The notes: generated by a model from the sequence alone, not told the origin. A stretch of 43,222 bases of DNA from Dehalococcoidia bacterium (GCA_022819585.1 JAJEGY010000024.1:1-43222), one strand, 5' to 3'. Positions 32,601 to 43,152 are shown, counted from the first letter of the stretch. Translations and numbers: made by a program.

Positions 32601-33106
32601 ATAGCACCGCTAACGCGCAATACTTGGTTGCTCAACGTGATGCCCACAGCTCGATACCTTTCAAGTGGGTCATCGCCCCAGTTCCAGCCATCCGGCATCT
32701 TTCCGTTTAGCCCTGCCTCCCGAAGTCTTTGATCTTCGCTGCGCAGCAGTACAACCACGAACCCTAAGGATTGCAGAACGTGCTTCACAGTTCGCTCTGA
32801 ACGGCCACTTTTCAGCAGACGTTCACGGACGATCCCCGCTGGAACTACGTGTTCGTACTTGAACGGCTTGTTTCTCCCGTAGAAACGGCTGCGCGTCCAA
32901 GTTCTCGTCAAATCTACGCGCTGACGGTGGAACTCTTCCAGTGCCAAGGTAGATATGGGGTACGAGTCAGCGGCAAGCGTGTACTTAGCGATCATGTTGT
33001 TCAGTAGATAACCCGCATCACCGTGTAGTGCCACTACCTCGGGGATTTGAAGGCCGGCTGTTAACCACGATCTGAGCGCTCGTTGATCCAGGTTTTCTGT
33101 CCCCAT
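32591..33106 (-). CDS. Unrecognised protein with a YEHVVP motif
   Basis: A 171-aa protein with no family I can name. The ATG at 33106 has GAGG about nine bases upstream (a TTG at 33121 would add five residues). It is basic in the centre (HRQRVDLTRTWTRSRFYGRNKPFKYEHVVPAG, broken here: RSRFYGR then KPFKYEHVVP, 72-89). The EHVVP motif resembles the Glu-His segment of HNH-like nucleases. The C-terminal half has SLGFVVVLLRSEDQRLREAGL and ends DDPLERYRAVGI, a pattern I associate loosely with restriction-like hypothetical proteins. No membrane segment or signal peptide. A nuclease or DNA-linked role is a guess. Confidence 0.65.
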   Translation of the reverse strand: MGTENLDQRALRSWLTAGLQIPEVVALHGDAGYLLNNMIAKYTLAADSYPISTLALEEFHRQRVDLTRTWTRSRFYGRNKPFKYEHVVPAGIVRERLLKSGRSERTVKHVLQSLGFVVVLLRSEDQRLREAGLNGKMPDGWNWGDDPLERYRAVGITLSNQVLRVSGAIKR

Positions 33107-33192
33107 CGTGTTGGTCCTCAAGATTCCGGTTTTTGATTGTGGGCAGACATTACGACAAGCCCCCTATGCGGTCATTCTTTAGTGTCCGTCGG

Positions 33193-34047
33193 TCAATCCA
33201 GCGCGCCAAACGTGAAGTTGTCGTCGGGGTGTTCCAGTGCGTAATGGGCTTGCCTGAGCCCGAACTTCTCCTGTAGTTGCACCGTCAATCCGCCATCGAT
33301 CATTAGCGTGTGTCCGGTGATGAAGGAGGCATCGTCTGAGCATAGGAAAGCGATGCCTGCTGCGATTTCTTCTGGCTTGCCGGTTCGGCGCAATGGGTAC
33401 TGGTCGGCAAAGAAAGCGTGACCGGTTGGGTTTTCTGCCCACATCTCGGCGAGGCCTTCTCCTACTATGTGACCGGGGCCTATTGCGTTGGCGCGGATGC
33501 CGTCGGGGCCGTATTGGACTGCCAATTGGCGCGTGAGACCGACTACCGCCGCCTTGCCTGTTTCGTAGACCAACATACCTGTTTCTTGGAGAAATGAGTG
33601 CACGGATGCGAGGTTGATGATTGATCCGCCACCTGCGGCGCGCATGTGAGGCACTGCGTGTTTGGCGCCGAGGTAGAGAGCTTTGACTAGGACGTCGATC
33701 CCGTAGTCCCAATCCTCTTCTTCGACACTTAAGGCGTCGCCGTGGATGCGTGACTCGCCAGCGATGACGCTGAACGCGTTCTGGACCAGGATGTCCAATC
33801 GGCCGAATGCTTCGACGGTTTCGTCGACCATTCGCTTACAGTCGGCAGAGGAAGAGACGTCGATGTGGCATGATGCCGCTGTGCCACCGTTCTCTATGAT
33901 TCGCTCGACGTTCGCAGCGGCAGATTCGTCATTGATGTCGGCGATCATCACATTTGCGCCTTCTGATGCTAGGCGACGCGCGGTTGCGCCTCCGATTCCT
34001 AGTGCCCCGCCGGTGACGAGCGCTGCTTTTCCTTCGAATCTAGACAT
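33193..34047 (-). CDS. Short-chain dehydrogenase/reductase with extended C-terminus
   Basis: Classical SDR, 284 aa. Cofactor motif TGGALGIGGA is at about 13-22, with the acidic IADIND after strand 2, where the Asp suggests NAD preference. The active site is Ser in INLASVHS and YETGK (Tyr/Lys). The usual NNAG is changed to QNAF (LDILVQNAF). PxIDGG near the end (MIDGGLTV) is typical. A C-terminal extension of about 30 residues (LQEKFGLRQAHYALEHPDDN) exceeds the FabG core. GGAGGT lies eight bases before the ATG. Substrate unknown. Confidence 0.92.
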   Translation of the reverse strand: MSRFEGKAALVTGGALGIGGATARRLASEGANVMIADINDESAAANVERIIENGGTAASCHIDVSSSADCKRMVDETVEAFGRLDILVQNAFSVIAGESRIHGDALSVEEEDWDYGIDVLVKALYLGAKHAVPHMRAAGGGSIINLASVHSFLQETGMLVYETGKAAVVGLTRQLAVQYGPDGIRANAIGPGHIVGEGLAEMWAENPTGHAFFADQYPLRRTGKPEEIAAGIAFLCSDDASFITGHTLMIDGGLTVQLQEKFGLRQAHYALEHPDDNFTFGALD

Positions 34048-34136
34048 TTATTGATGACCTCCACACGAATTGTCTGAGAGTGATATTAAAGCCAACTCGT
34101 TGGCACGCGTCGCGGTGGAATTAGCATCAATTGGTT

Positions 34137-35225
34137 ATGCCGTTAAACGCGCCTGAAGTTGACATCGATCTCGCCTGCGAGCACGGGGATCCCCGGCAGA
34201 TTGGTGATGCTCTGCTTAGGTTGGCCGGTTTCGGCGATGCTTGTGTGGGGGCCTATGAGGAGTTGGCTGGTGGGAATCCCGTGATGGCCCAGGTTTTTCG
34301 TGTCTGGGTCTCGGGAGGTGTAGGAGCACCTGGCACGGCGGTGGTTAAGATTCCGGCAAAACGTGCGGTGGACCGTAGGCGGGAGGCGGCGACTGGGGCG
34401 TATGCTCGGGAAGTCGAGGTTTACGAGCTGCTGCGAGATATGCAGGGCGATTTCCAACCGATCATCTATTCCTCCGTGTCTGACTCTCGATTGAAGTTGG
34501 CTGCGTTGTTGATCGAGGATCTGGGAGCTTTGCCGCGTCGGTATGAATTTGACCTCGGGTTGGTTCGCAGCGTGTTGGACAACTTGGCCAGAATCCACCG
34601 CAGGTATTGGGGCGACAAAAGCATCAGTTCGGCGTGGTGGATTCGAAATGGGAGACGGGCAGACATCTTCAACGATGACACGGATCTCTTTGCGGTGAAG
34701 TGGGAAGCGTTGGCAGGTTCGCCGAGACTGCATCCTTGCAACGAGCCGGAAGTGAATAGGGTCGGGGAATTTCTAAACTCGGAGCTAATCAGCGTGCTCG
34801 ATCAACTTGACGATCGACCGCCAACATTGACGCATGGGGACCTTCATACCGCCAACTTCATGTTCCGTCGAAGCCGATTAAAGGTGGAGCCAGTGCTTAT
34901 CGACTGGCAAGAGACTGTTTACTGCGGAGCGAGCAGCGATGTGGCGAAGTTCCTGTCGACGACGCTTCAACCAAGCGCTGCGGTCGAGCATTTCGACGAT
35001 CTCATAGCGGGTTATCACGAGGGGCTGGGCGGTGAAGTCGCCGCTAGATATCCTTATCACACGTTTCGGATGGATGTGATGTTGGGGTTGCTGGGCACGT
35101 TCGCCAACTATGTAATCGCAGCCGACACCGTGGAAGAGGCTTATGACGACCCGACGGCGGTCAATGGTTCGTTGAGACGCGTCTCTCAGAACATCAACGT
35201 TTTGCGACCGCTAGAGGAACTCTGA
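34137..35225 (+). CDS. Aminoglycoside / ecdysteroid-kinase-like phosphotransferase
   Basis: Protein-kinase-like small-molecule kinase, 362 aa from the ATG at 34137 (a TTG two codons upstream is possible). The N-lobe contains TAVVKIPAK with the ATP-binding Lys (K71) and the EVEVYELLR helix. The catalytic loop is LTHGDLHTANFMF (HGDxxxxN, 233-240) and the metal motif is LIDWQ (255-258). The C-terminal region YPYHTFRMDVMLGLLGTFANYVI matches the CHK/EcKL group, common in bacteria that handle steroids, choline-like alcohols or CoA-linked substrates. The true substrate is unknown; antibiotic resistance is not implied. It is transcribed divergently from the SDR at 33193. Confidence 0.88.
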   Translation: MPLNAPEVDIDLACEHGDPRQIGDALLRLAGFGDACVGAYEELAGGNPVMAQVFRVWVSGGVGAPGTAVVKIPAKRAVDRRREAATGAYAREVEVYELLRDMQGDFQPIIYSSVSDSRLKLAALLIEDLGALPRRYEFDLGLVRSVLDNLARIHRRYWGDKSISSAWWIRNGRRADIFNDDTDLFAVKWEALAGSPRLHPCNEPEVNRVGEFLNSELISVLDQLDDRPPTLTHGDLHTANFMFRRSRLKVEPVLIDWQETVYCGASSDVAKFLSTTLQPSAAVEHFDDLIAGYHEGLGGEVAARYPYHTFRMDVMLGLLGTFANYVIAADTVEEAYDDPTAVNGSLRRVSQNINVLRPLEEL

Positions 35226-35243
35226 CCATCGCTGATGCGAGAT

Positions 35244-36605
35244 TTAGTTGCGGCCAGGCGAATCGGCTGCATGGCTTGCGAGTCGATCTGGCAAACTTCG
35301 TTCCAGATCTCGGAGCGCGACCAATGTGTCGGAGTATCCCATTACACGGGTGACGTATTCCTCTTCCCCCAAGAGCGAGAAGCCGCCGCGCTTGGAAGCG
35401 ATTTCGCCATTTGAGAAGAAGCCAGCGATGGGGGTGTTGCCGAGATGCTCGGCGATGATCTTGGCGTCGTGGTGGTCTTCTTCGAACATTCTGTAGCCGC
35501 GTGCGACCGAGTTGAAGCAGAACATCGCGTCGATAGTCTGTCCATGTGAACGGATGTAGTTAGCGTAGTCGCTGAGGTTCTGCGTGAGGCGTTGGGATGC
35601 CAATTCGCCGTCGCGGATGTGGAACTGGAGGGCTTGACCTTCTTCGACGAGATCGCCGATCATCATGGCTCCCGATTCCTGATCCATGCTCATGATGTTG
35701 CGCATGACATAGTCGGGCTCGACTAACACGTCGCCGGATTCTAGTCCGACGACCAATGTGCGCTTCATGCGGATCTGGCTGAGAGGGTCGGCGTTCAGGA
35801 AAACCTCTTCGAGGACTGAGAGTGGAGAGCGATCATCTAGGCGGTGTATCTCGTTCTTGGTTGCTTTGGTAATCACCATGCTGGGGCCGACTGGGGCTTC
35901 GCTGCCAGAGATGATAGTGTCGGCTTCGAAGTTCCGCTTTAGTAGGAGGCCGACCGCTCCGTGATGTCGGAGTTCGTCACCGAAGAACATGCGGTTTTCG
36001 CCATATTCTTGGCCACCGCTGACTAGGGCTCCGAACTTCATCACCGTCGGGTAGACAGAGTCGAGCATAGAGAGGGCGTATTCGGTCGATACCGTCAATG
36101 GGTCAATGAAGATGATCATGAGACCGTCTTCGTAATCTGCCGGGTCGGCATTGATGGCATCGGCGAGGGATTCAGGAGTTGCGTCTTTGCCGCTGGCTTG
36201 TTTGTCGGTAAAGGCGAAGGGGTGGATGGCGGAGGCGGCACATGTTGCTGCGAGGACGCTGAGACCGGGGCCGGTCTCGAGTTCGCGGCCGGCACCGATG
36301 ACTCCGGAACCAGAGCAACCGATCAGCACGTTGGGACCAAGTTGATCGTGGAGAGCGGGTAAGATGTTCTCGAAGTTTGCGTATTTGGGAGAGGACGCGA
36401 AGACTACAGCGAGGTCGGGGGTTTCGTCGTTGAGCTGTGCCTTGATGTCATTGCACATCTCTTCGACTTCGGCCGACTCGTCGTAGTTTTCGCAAAGAGC
36501 GGCTGCGAAGCCCTCGGACCTTCTCTGGCGGCTGGCCGCCTGTCGGACAGGTTGCGTATGCGCCGCCACATTGGATCTCGAGCTCCACTTAAACTCTGCT
36601 TGCAT
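35244..36605 (-). CDS. FIST-domain protein
   Basis: FIST N + FIST C protein, 453 aa from the ATG at 36605, which has GGAGAAGGA about eight bases upstream. The N-terminal FIST domain covers about 30-230: DLAVVFASSPKYANFENILPAL, LIGCSGSGVIGAGRE and FGALVSGGQEYGENRMF are characteristic. The FIST C domain follows (about 240-430; GAMMIGDLVEEGQALQFHIRD, DAMFCFNSVARGYRMF, GFFSNGEIA). FIST domains are thought to bind small ligands such as amino acids in signalling proteins. This one has no attached kinase or cyclase domain, signal peptide or membrane helix, so it would act as a stand-alone sensor or enzyme. It follows the aminotransferase gene by about 160 bases on the same strand. Confidence 0.9.
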   Translation of the reverse strand: MQAEFKWSSRSNVAAHTQPVRQAASRQRRSEGFAAALCENYDESAEVEEMCNDIKAQLNDETPDLAVVFASSPKYANFENILPALHDQLGPNVLIGCSGSGVIGAGRELETGPGLSVLAATCAASAIHPFAFTDKQASGKDATPESLADAINADPADYEDGLMIIFIDPLTVSTEYALSMLDSVYPTVMKFGALVSGGQEYGENRMFFGDELRHHGAVGLLLKRNFEADTIISGSEAPVGPSMVITKATKNEIHRLDDRSPLSVLEEVFLNADPLSQIRMKRTLVVGLESGDVLVEPDYVMRNIMSMDQESGAMMIGDLVEEGQALQFHIRDGELASQRLTQNLSDYANYIRSHGQTIDAMFCFNSVARGYRMFEEDHHDAKIIAEHLGNTPIAGFFSNGEIASKRGGFSLLGEEEYVTRVMGYSDTLVALRDLERSLPDRLASHAADSPGRN

Positions 36606-36762
36606 GAAGCGTCCTTCTCCAAAATCGTGCGTTCGTCTAGCATCACTTCGATCCGCTTCCCACGCTGCACCTACTGTGATGCTTGATGATGATTTTGGCA
36701 AAGTGATCGAAGTCGAAACAATATCGTCAGATGCGAAACGCGGTCAATATAGGGTCGGGGCG

Positions 36763-38103
36763 TCACATTCTTGAAAGGGCTCTGCCGGCGGCGGCGATCG
36801 TCTTTTCGATGTGGTCGTCGGTGTGAGCAGACGACATATGCACACGTCCGTTGGATGAAAGGCGTACTCCTTCGATCATCATCTCGGACGCGAACTGTGT
36901 GTAGCGGTCGTCGTCGCACTTTGTGGCGTGTTCGCGGTAGTTTCGGATTGTGTCCCCGCTGCGATTGAATGAGATGCCAAAAACGCTTCCCAGACCTTGG
37001 ACGTGGATGTCGGTTTCGGTCTGTATGCCTACGCGGCACAGGCCGTCGATGAGGTTTTGGCCGCGGCGGTTGAGGTCGGCGTAGAATGCGTCGCCTTCGG
37101 ATTTCAGATGGGTCAATGTGGCGTGCGCGGCCGCGATCGACATCACGTTGGAATTGAAGCTTCCACCGTGGTAGACTTCGCCGCTTCCTAGCACATCCAT
37201 GATGTCGCGTCGGCCTGCGAGCATTGCGATTGGGAAACCGGCGGCGATGGATTTGGCGTAGGTTGCGAGATCGGGTGTGATGCCGAGGAGTTCTTGTGCT
37301 CCGCCGTAAGCGACGCGGAAGCCGGTGATGACCTCGTCGAAGATTACGAGAGCGCCGTGGCGATGGGCGATCTCGTTAACGGCTTCGAGATATCCCGGTT
37401 CTGGCATGATGCAATTGGTGTTGGCATTGATCGGCTCCATGATGACGGCGGCGACCTCGCCCGGGTTGCGATCGAACGCGGCTTCTAATCGTTCGATGTC
37501 GTTCCATTGGCAAGGGATCACTTGGGAGGCTGCACCTGGGTCCATGCCTGCCGATTCACCGACAGTGTTTGGAGAATCGACGTCGCCAGCTTCGTCAATG
37601 GGTGGGTGTACCGAGTGATTTACGCTGTCCATCCAGCCGTGGTAATGGCCTTCAAACCTTATGTACTTTTTCCTGCCTGTGTACCCCCTGGCGAGACGCA
37701 AGGCTAGTTGGTCGATTTCGGTCCCGGAACTGGCGAAGCGGACGGTGCAGTCTGGGATGGGGACTGCATCGGAGGCCATCTCGGCAACTTCGAGTTCGCG
37801 TTCGAATTGTGCGGCGAGGACATAGCCTGTGCGCATCTCTTCGGAGACTTGACGGGATACGAATTCGGGTGCGTGGCCGAAGATGTTGGGGCCCATGCCT
37901 TGGATGTAGTCGATGTATTCGTTGCCGTCGGCGTCCCACATAAGAGCGCCTTCGGAGCGATCGAAGAACAGTGGTTCACCGCCAGGTTCGTTGAGTCTGA
38001 TTTGGGAAGAGATGCCGCCGGCGACTACGCGTCGGGCGCGTTCCATGAGTTGGCGGGACCGTTGTCGGTTTGGCGGTTGTCGGTTTGGCATTTGGGCTGA
38101 CAT
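36763..38103 (-). CDS. Class III aminotransferase, glutamate-1-semialdehyde-aminomutase-like
   Basis: PLP-dependent class III aminotransferase, 446 aa. The N-terminus RARRVVAGGISSQIR and the segments DGNEYIDYIQGMGPNIFGHAP and RFASSGTEIDQLALRLARGYTGR follow the GSA aminomutase (HemL) group. The PLP aspartate is in VIFDEVITGFR and the Schiff-base Lys in LATYAKSIAAGFPIAMLAGR. It differs from true HemL, which reads LGKVIGGGxPVGA, so a role in tetrapyrrole synthesis is not assured; many such paralogs transaminate other amines. The N-terminus contains a duplicated PNRQ unit. It starts 12 bases downstream of the VOC gene stop, in the same operon. Confidence 0.88.
   Translation of the reverse strand: MSAQMPNRQPPNRQRSRQLMERARRVVAGGISSQIRLNEPGGEPLFFDRSEGALMWDADGNEYIDYIQGMGPNIFGHAPEFVSRQVSEEMRTGYVLAAQFERELEVAEMASDAVPIPDCTVRFASSGTEIDQLALRLARGYTGRKKYIRFEGHYHGWMDSVNHSVHPPIDEAGDVDSPNTVGESAGMDPGAASQVIPCQWNDIERLEAAFDRNPGEVAAVIMEPINANTNCIMPEPGYLEAVNEIAHRHGALVIFDEVITGFRVAYGGAQELLGITPDLATYAKSIAAGFPIAMLAGRRDIMDVLGSGEVYHGGSFNSNVMSIAAAHATLTHLKSEGDAFYADLNRRGQNLIDGLCRVGIQTETDIHVQGLGSVFGISFNRSGDTIRNYREHATKCDDDRYTQFASEMMIEGVRLSSNGRVHMSSAHTDDHIEKTIAAAGRALSRM
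38061..38090 (-). repeat. 15-bp tandem duplication at the aminotransferase N-terminus
   Basis: GTTGTCGGTTTGGCG and GTTGTCGGTTTGGCA are adjacent, differing in one base. In frame they encode two copies of a five-residue PNRQ(P/R) block near residues 5-15, before the conserved domain. Probably a recent slippage event without structural effect. Confidence 0.7.
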
Positions 38104-38115
38104 TGGTTGCTGATC

Positions 38116-38478
38116 CTAGTGTTCCGGGTTTACGAGGCAAAATTCGTTGCCTTCTGGGTCTTGCATGACGATCCATTTGGTATCGCCAAATTCGCGTTCT
38201 TCAATGAGGGTTGCGCCTAATTGAACGATCCGGTTTGCTTCGGCTTTGAGATCATCGGTCCTGAATTCCATGTGAAGACGGTTCTTGGCGGTCTTGGTCT
38301 CTGGGACTTGGAGGATCAGGAGGCGCGGGTAGTTGGGTTTATCGGCGTCAAGGACGGCCAGTATAGGGTAATAGGAATCGGCAACTTTGTAATCTGTAGC
38401 TTCGCACCAGAATTTGGCCAACGACTCGACATCGTTGGCATCCATGGTCAGTCCCCAAAATCCGAAGTCAGGCATCAT
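38116..38478 (-). CDS. Glyoxalase / VOC superfamily protein
   Basis: Vicinal-oxygen-chelate fold protein, 120 aa from the ATG at 38478, with AGGA about six bases upstream. Two beta-alpha-beta-beta-beta units are visible: FGFWGLTMDANDVESLAKFWCEAT, then NRLHMEFRTDDLKAEANRIVQLGATLIEE. Near the end, MQDPEGNEFCLV is the classic DPxGNxF motif. The His in LHMEF and the Glu in GNEF could be metal ligands, but the usual first-strand His is absent, so it resembles the PhnB/glyoxalase-like proteins of unknown activity. It lies between the methylase-nuclease and the aminotransferase on the minus strand, within a few tens of bases of each. Confidence 0.85.
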   Translation of the reverse strand: MMPDFGFWGLTMDANDVESLAKFWCEATDYKVADSYYPILAVLDADKPNYPRLLILQVPETKTAKNRLHMEFRTDDLKAEANRIVQLGATLIEEREFGDTKWIVMQDPEGNEFCLVNPEH

Positions 38479-38532
38479 GCTCCATCCTGTTAACGAGACT
38501 TTCTGTGGAGAAGTCGGCAACGCAGGCGAGAT

Positions 38533-40290
<1,758 letters not shown>

Positions 40291-40344
40291 TCAGTTTCGT
40301 TCGATAATGCCACACATTTGCGATTCGATGGGTTTGAGTTGTTA

Positions 40345-41124
40345 TCAATGGTGAGGTGGATGGCCGTAGTGGCCGTCTGAATGTTGTTCGATGCGTGGTT
40401 TTGGGGGATGGAAGGTGGTTCCGTTGGCGAAGACTGTTCTGAGGAGTTTGACTTGGTCTTCGGGTCGCATCATGTAGTTGGGAGTCCAGAAGGGGATGGA
40501 TTCTTGCCAGATGACACCTAGTTCGAGGTCGTGGCCTCCTTTTTCTGGGTCGAACCATTCCAATGTGCGTGGTCCTAGGTCAGGTGCATCGTCGTTAATG
40601 GGTTCAAGGTCGGGGATGTTTGGGTTGAAGTAGTTAAGGCAGTGCCACTTGGGGACGGTTAGGAGGATCAGCTCGTCGTTGGCGTCGTGTTTGACGTCGA
40701 AGATCCAGTGGTGGTGGGATTGCCCCATCCAGTATGGGTGGCCCCAATGGCTGAGTTCTCGATGCTTGACGGGGAGTCCTAGGAAGCCGGCTTTAGCGAC
40801 TCGTGGGAGCCAGTTGAGGGGGGTGATTGCGTCTCGGATGTCTTCGAGGACGTGGGAGATGATTACGAAGTCGAAGGGGCCGTCGGCTTCGAGTTGTCGC
40901 CATATGTCTTCGCTGTTGACGTCGCCGACGTAGAGTTTCTTGTCGGTTTCGAAGGGGAATACGTCAACATAGGCGTCGACGAGTTCGTCGGCCCACGGGT
41001 TGAAGCGGCCGCCGATGTCCATGACGGAGTAGTTAGGATTGGCAGCTTTGTTGCGGCGGACGCCGTCGAGCATTTCGGCTCGGAAGGACTCTTTGTCGCC
41101 GTCGGAGTAGTTGACTATGGGCAT
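40345..41124 (-). CDS. SAM-dependent methyltransferase-like protein
   Basis: A 259-aa protein with a class I methyltransferase-like core. YSVMDIGGRFNPWAD (33-47) stands at motif I but lacks the usual DxGxGxG spacing. KLYVGDVNSEDIW is followed by FDFVIISHVLEDIRDAITPLNWLPRVAKAGFLGLPVKH, the motif III to post-III pattern of Methyltransf_11 proteins (broken here for length: SHVLEDI and LPRVAKAGFL). The C-terminal half (PYWMGQSHHHWIFDV ... RPEDQVKLLRTVF) is unusual and His-rich at its end (HSDGHYGHPPHH). Either a divergent methyltransferase or a non-catalytic homolog. It begins 7 bases after the formamidase-like gene stop. Confidence 0.7.
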   Translation of the reverse strand: MPIVNYSDGDKESFRAEMLDGVRRNKAANPNYSVMDIGGRFNPWADELVDAYVDVFPFETDKKLYVGDVNSEDIWRQLEADGPFDFVIISHVLEDIRDAITPLNWLPRVAKAGFLGLPVKHRELSHWGHPYWMGQSHHHWIFDVKHDANDELILLTVPKWHCLNYFNPNIPDLEPINDDAPDLGPRTLEWFDPEKGGHDLELGVIWQESIPFWTPNYMMRPEDQVKLLRTVFANGTTFHPPKPRIEQHSDGHYGHPPHH

Positions 41125-41131
41125 GTTGGGT

Positions 41132-42061
41132 TTAGACGAGGTATTTTCGGTTGACTTTGCAGACGTATGAGTAGGTCGGATTTACGAATTGGGTGACGCG
41201 GGCTTCGAGGCATTGAGCGAGGAAGATGAAGGCTTCGCCTTGGGTCATTCCGTAGTCGGCTTCTAGCCAGAGGATCATTTCTGAGAGGGCGATGCGGAAG
41301 GCATCTTCGGCGGGTTTCTCGATGCCGGTGGTCATGATGTGGGTATCGTTTTCGATACGGGGCCATGACATCTCTTGGGGCATAGGGGAGAGTTCGACCT
41401 TCATCATTACGGAGCCGCCGGTCTCGATGCCTCCGCCGCCGCAGATCTCGCCATCGCCTTGTCGGGCGTGCATGTCGCCGACGTGGAGGAGGGCTCCGGG
41501 ATGATAGACGGGGAGATGGAGTTTTGCGCCGGTGGTGACTTCTTGGATGTCGAAGTTTCCGCCCCACTGCCCTGCCCATCCGTTGTGACGTGCTTCGCGT
41601 TGGGGTGCGACGCCGACTACACCGAGCATTGGTTCGACGGGGAATGAGAGTTTGTCGTTCCAGATGATTTGACCGTTTTCGACGTCGATGCGGCAGATGC
41701 GGAATTGGGGCCCGATGTTTGAGGGGCCGAGGTACCCGGGCATTGCTCCGGTGGATCCTCCGTATCGGGTCCATCCGACGGGGTGGGTTTTTATTTCGCC
41801 GATGTGGACGGTGAGCATGTGTCCGGGTTCTGCGCCTTCGACGTAGGTGCAGCCGGAGGATGCGTTGCCGCGATCTGTGGGTTGGGAGTCGGAGCGGTAG
41901 GAGTTGTAGAGGTCTCGGATGTCGTCGGGGACGAGTTCGGCATCGGGGCCTCGGTTCATCTGGGTCTGCACTTCGAACCATTCGCCGGGTTCGACGTGGA
42001 GGGTGACGGGGTTTGCCGGGGAGTGTTCGTAGTAGAGGGTTTCCCGAGTTGCGGTCTTCAT
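41132..42061 (-). CDS. Acetamidase/formamidase family protein
   Basis: FmdA/AmdA-family amidohydrolase, 309 aa, typical family length. Hallmarks include VEPGEWFEVQT near the N-terminus, YVEGAEPGHMLTVHI, and AGQWGGNFDIQEVTTGAKLHLPVYHPGALLHVGDMHARQGDGEICGGG, the long family signature (quoted pieces: GGNFDIQE, GALLHVGDMHARQGDGE). In it the Asp/His/Glu residues are those expected at the metal-dependent active site. The C-terminal AEADYG-like helix and FVNPTYSYVCKV follow. It hydrolyses formamide, acetamide or related small amides to ammonia and the acid. AGAGA lies about nine bases before the ATG. Confidence 0.92.
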   Translation of the reverse strand: MKTATRETLYYEHSPANPVTLHVEPGEWFEVQTQMNRGPDAELVPDDIRDLYNSYRSDSQPTDRGNASSGCTYVEGAEPGHMLTVHIGEIKTHPVGWTRYGGSTGAMPGYLGPSNIGPQFRICRIDVENGQIIWNDKLSFPVEPMLGVVGVAPQREARHNGWAGQWGGNFDIQEVTTGAKLHLPVYHPGALLHVGDMHARQGDGEICGGGGIETGGSVMMKVELSPMPQEMSWPRIENDTHIMTTGIEKPAEDAFRIALSEMILWLEADYGMTQGEAFIFLAQCLEARVTQFVNPTYSYVCKVNRKYLV

Positions 42062-42125
42062 GTGGTTGATCTCTTTTTGGGCTGATAGTGGTCTGAGAGA
42101 AGTGTAATGGTTGGGTTGTGGGGGA

Positions 42126-42854
42126 TCAGGCGAGGAGTTTGTCAGCTAGGTCAGGGAAGTCGGTGGCTACTATGTCGATGTCGGGATCGGCGGTGGCGGT
42201 GGCGACGTCGGAGAAGCCTGGTGTGACGTTTGATTCGCCTTCGCGGTGGATGTATGCGGTGCGCATTCCGGTGGCTCTTGCGTTCTTGAGGTCGTTCATG
42301 TGGGCGGCGGTCATCATTGCTTCGGAGGGTTGGAGGCGAAGCAGGCGGGTGGCTTTGTTGTAGGCGTTGGGCGGGCCTTTGTAGGCTCCGAGGAACTCGC
42401 ATGAGAGGATTCCGTCCCAGTTGATGCCGTTGTGTTTTGAGCAGTCGACGGCGATGGAGTAGCTGAGGACGGTTAGGACGATCATTGTGTAGCGGGACTT
42501 CAAGCGGTGGATGGCGTCTGCGGCGCCAGGCCATGCTTGTAGGCGGTGCCAGATTTCGGTGAGGTCGTCGCGCTCTGCGGTTGAGAGGTTTATGGCGGTG
42601 TGTTTTTCTAGGACTTTGTCGAGGATCTGGCGATGGATGTGATCGAGGTTTGTCCAAGGGAGTTCGCCTCTGTTGACCCTTCCGAGCATGTCGAAGGACC
42701 ATACTCGCCAGTCGGTGGCGAATTGTTGGACGTCCAGATTGGCGTCTTGTTCTGCGGCGATGCGCCGGGCCTCATCTTCGATGGTTCCTCGCCAATCGAA
42801 GACGGTTCCGCCGACGTCCCATGTGAGTGCTTTGACGTTTGAAAGATCGGGCAT
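42126..42854 (-). CDS. HAD-superfamily hydrolase, haloacid dehalogenase type II-like
   Basis: HAD hydrolase of subfamily IA, 242 aa. Motif I is LTWDVGGTVFDW, with the nucleophile Asp at about 13. An alpha-helical cap covers about 20-105. Motif II is VLTVLSYS, motif III Lys is in GAYKGPPNAYNKA, and the motif IV region is MTAAHMNDLKNARATGMRTAYI, where the His-Asn replaces the more usual acidic pair of phosphatases, as in 2-haloacid dehalogenases (AxHxxD/NxxGA). It therefore resembles L-2-haloacid dehalogenases more than phosphatases, but activity on halogenated acids is only a family inference. It is first of a three-gene minus-strand group with the formamidase-like gene, 64 bases upstream of it. 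Confidence 0.87.
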   Translation of the reverse strand: MPDLSNVKALTWDVGGTVFDWRGTIEDEARRIAAEQDANLDVQQFATDWRVWSFDMLGRVNRGELPWTNLDHIHRQILDKVLEKHTAINLSTAERDDLTEIWHRLQAWPGAADAIHRLKSRYTMIVLTVLSYSIAVDCSKHNGINWDGILSCEFLGAYKGPPNAYNKATRLLRLQPSEAMMTAAHMNDLKNARATGMRTAYIHREGESNVTPGFSDVATATADPDIDIVATDFPDLADKLLA

Positions 42855-43042
42855 GTTTTGATCAGGTGATTTTGTGGCTTTTGGTATGGGGGAAGTTTAA
42901 TTTCGGGGTCGGGTAGCGGTTTTTCTTTTGTTGGAGACGCGTTGAAACGTCCGGGGTTGCCGGACGGGAGCGCCTGGGGCGTCGGGCTGGTCGGTCTTGT
43001 TTTTGTTGGTCTAGGTTTTGCTTATGCGGTTGCTGTGGTTTT

Positions 43043-43140
43043 CCGCCTTTCGGCGGGCCTCCCCCTGCCCCCTCCTGAAGGAGGGAGTGAGAAGAGGGAG
43101 GGTTCCCTGCCACGTGCACGGGCGGGTCGCAGACCCGCCC
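43043..43140. repeat. Cluster of G/C-rich hairpins at the right end
   Basis: Three perfect stems follow one another: CCGCC-TTTC-GGCGG (43043-43056), CCCTCC-TGAA-GGAGGG (43070-43085) and GGGCGGGT-CGCAG-ACCCGCCC (43120-43140). The 44-base dispersed element comes next. The 42855-43222 region contains no gene I can support. The density of palindromes fits an intergenic repeat array of the kind that breaks assemblies. Confidence 0.65.
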
Positions 43141-43152
43141 CTACCGTCAGGG

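Noticed and set aside
36763-38103. Naming the aminotransferase hemL
   Set aside because: Overall similarity is clear, but the Lys region (TYAKSIAAGFP) differs from true HemL and no tetrapyrrole gene is adjacent, so only a family-level name is used.
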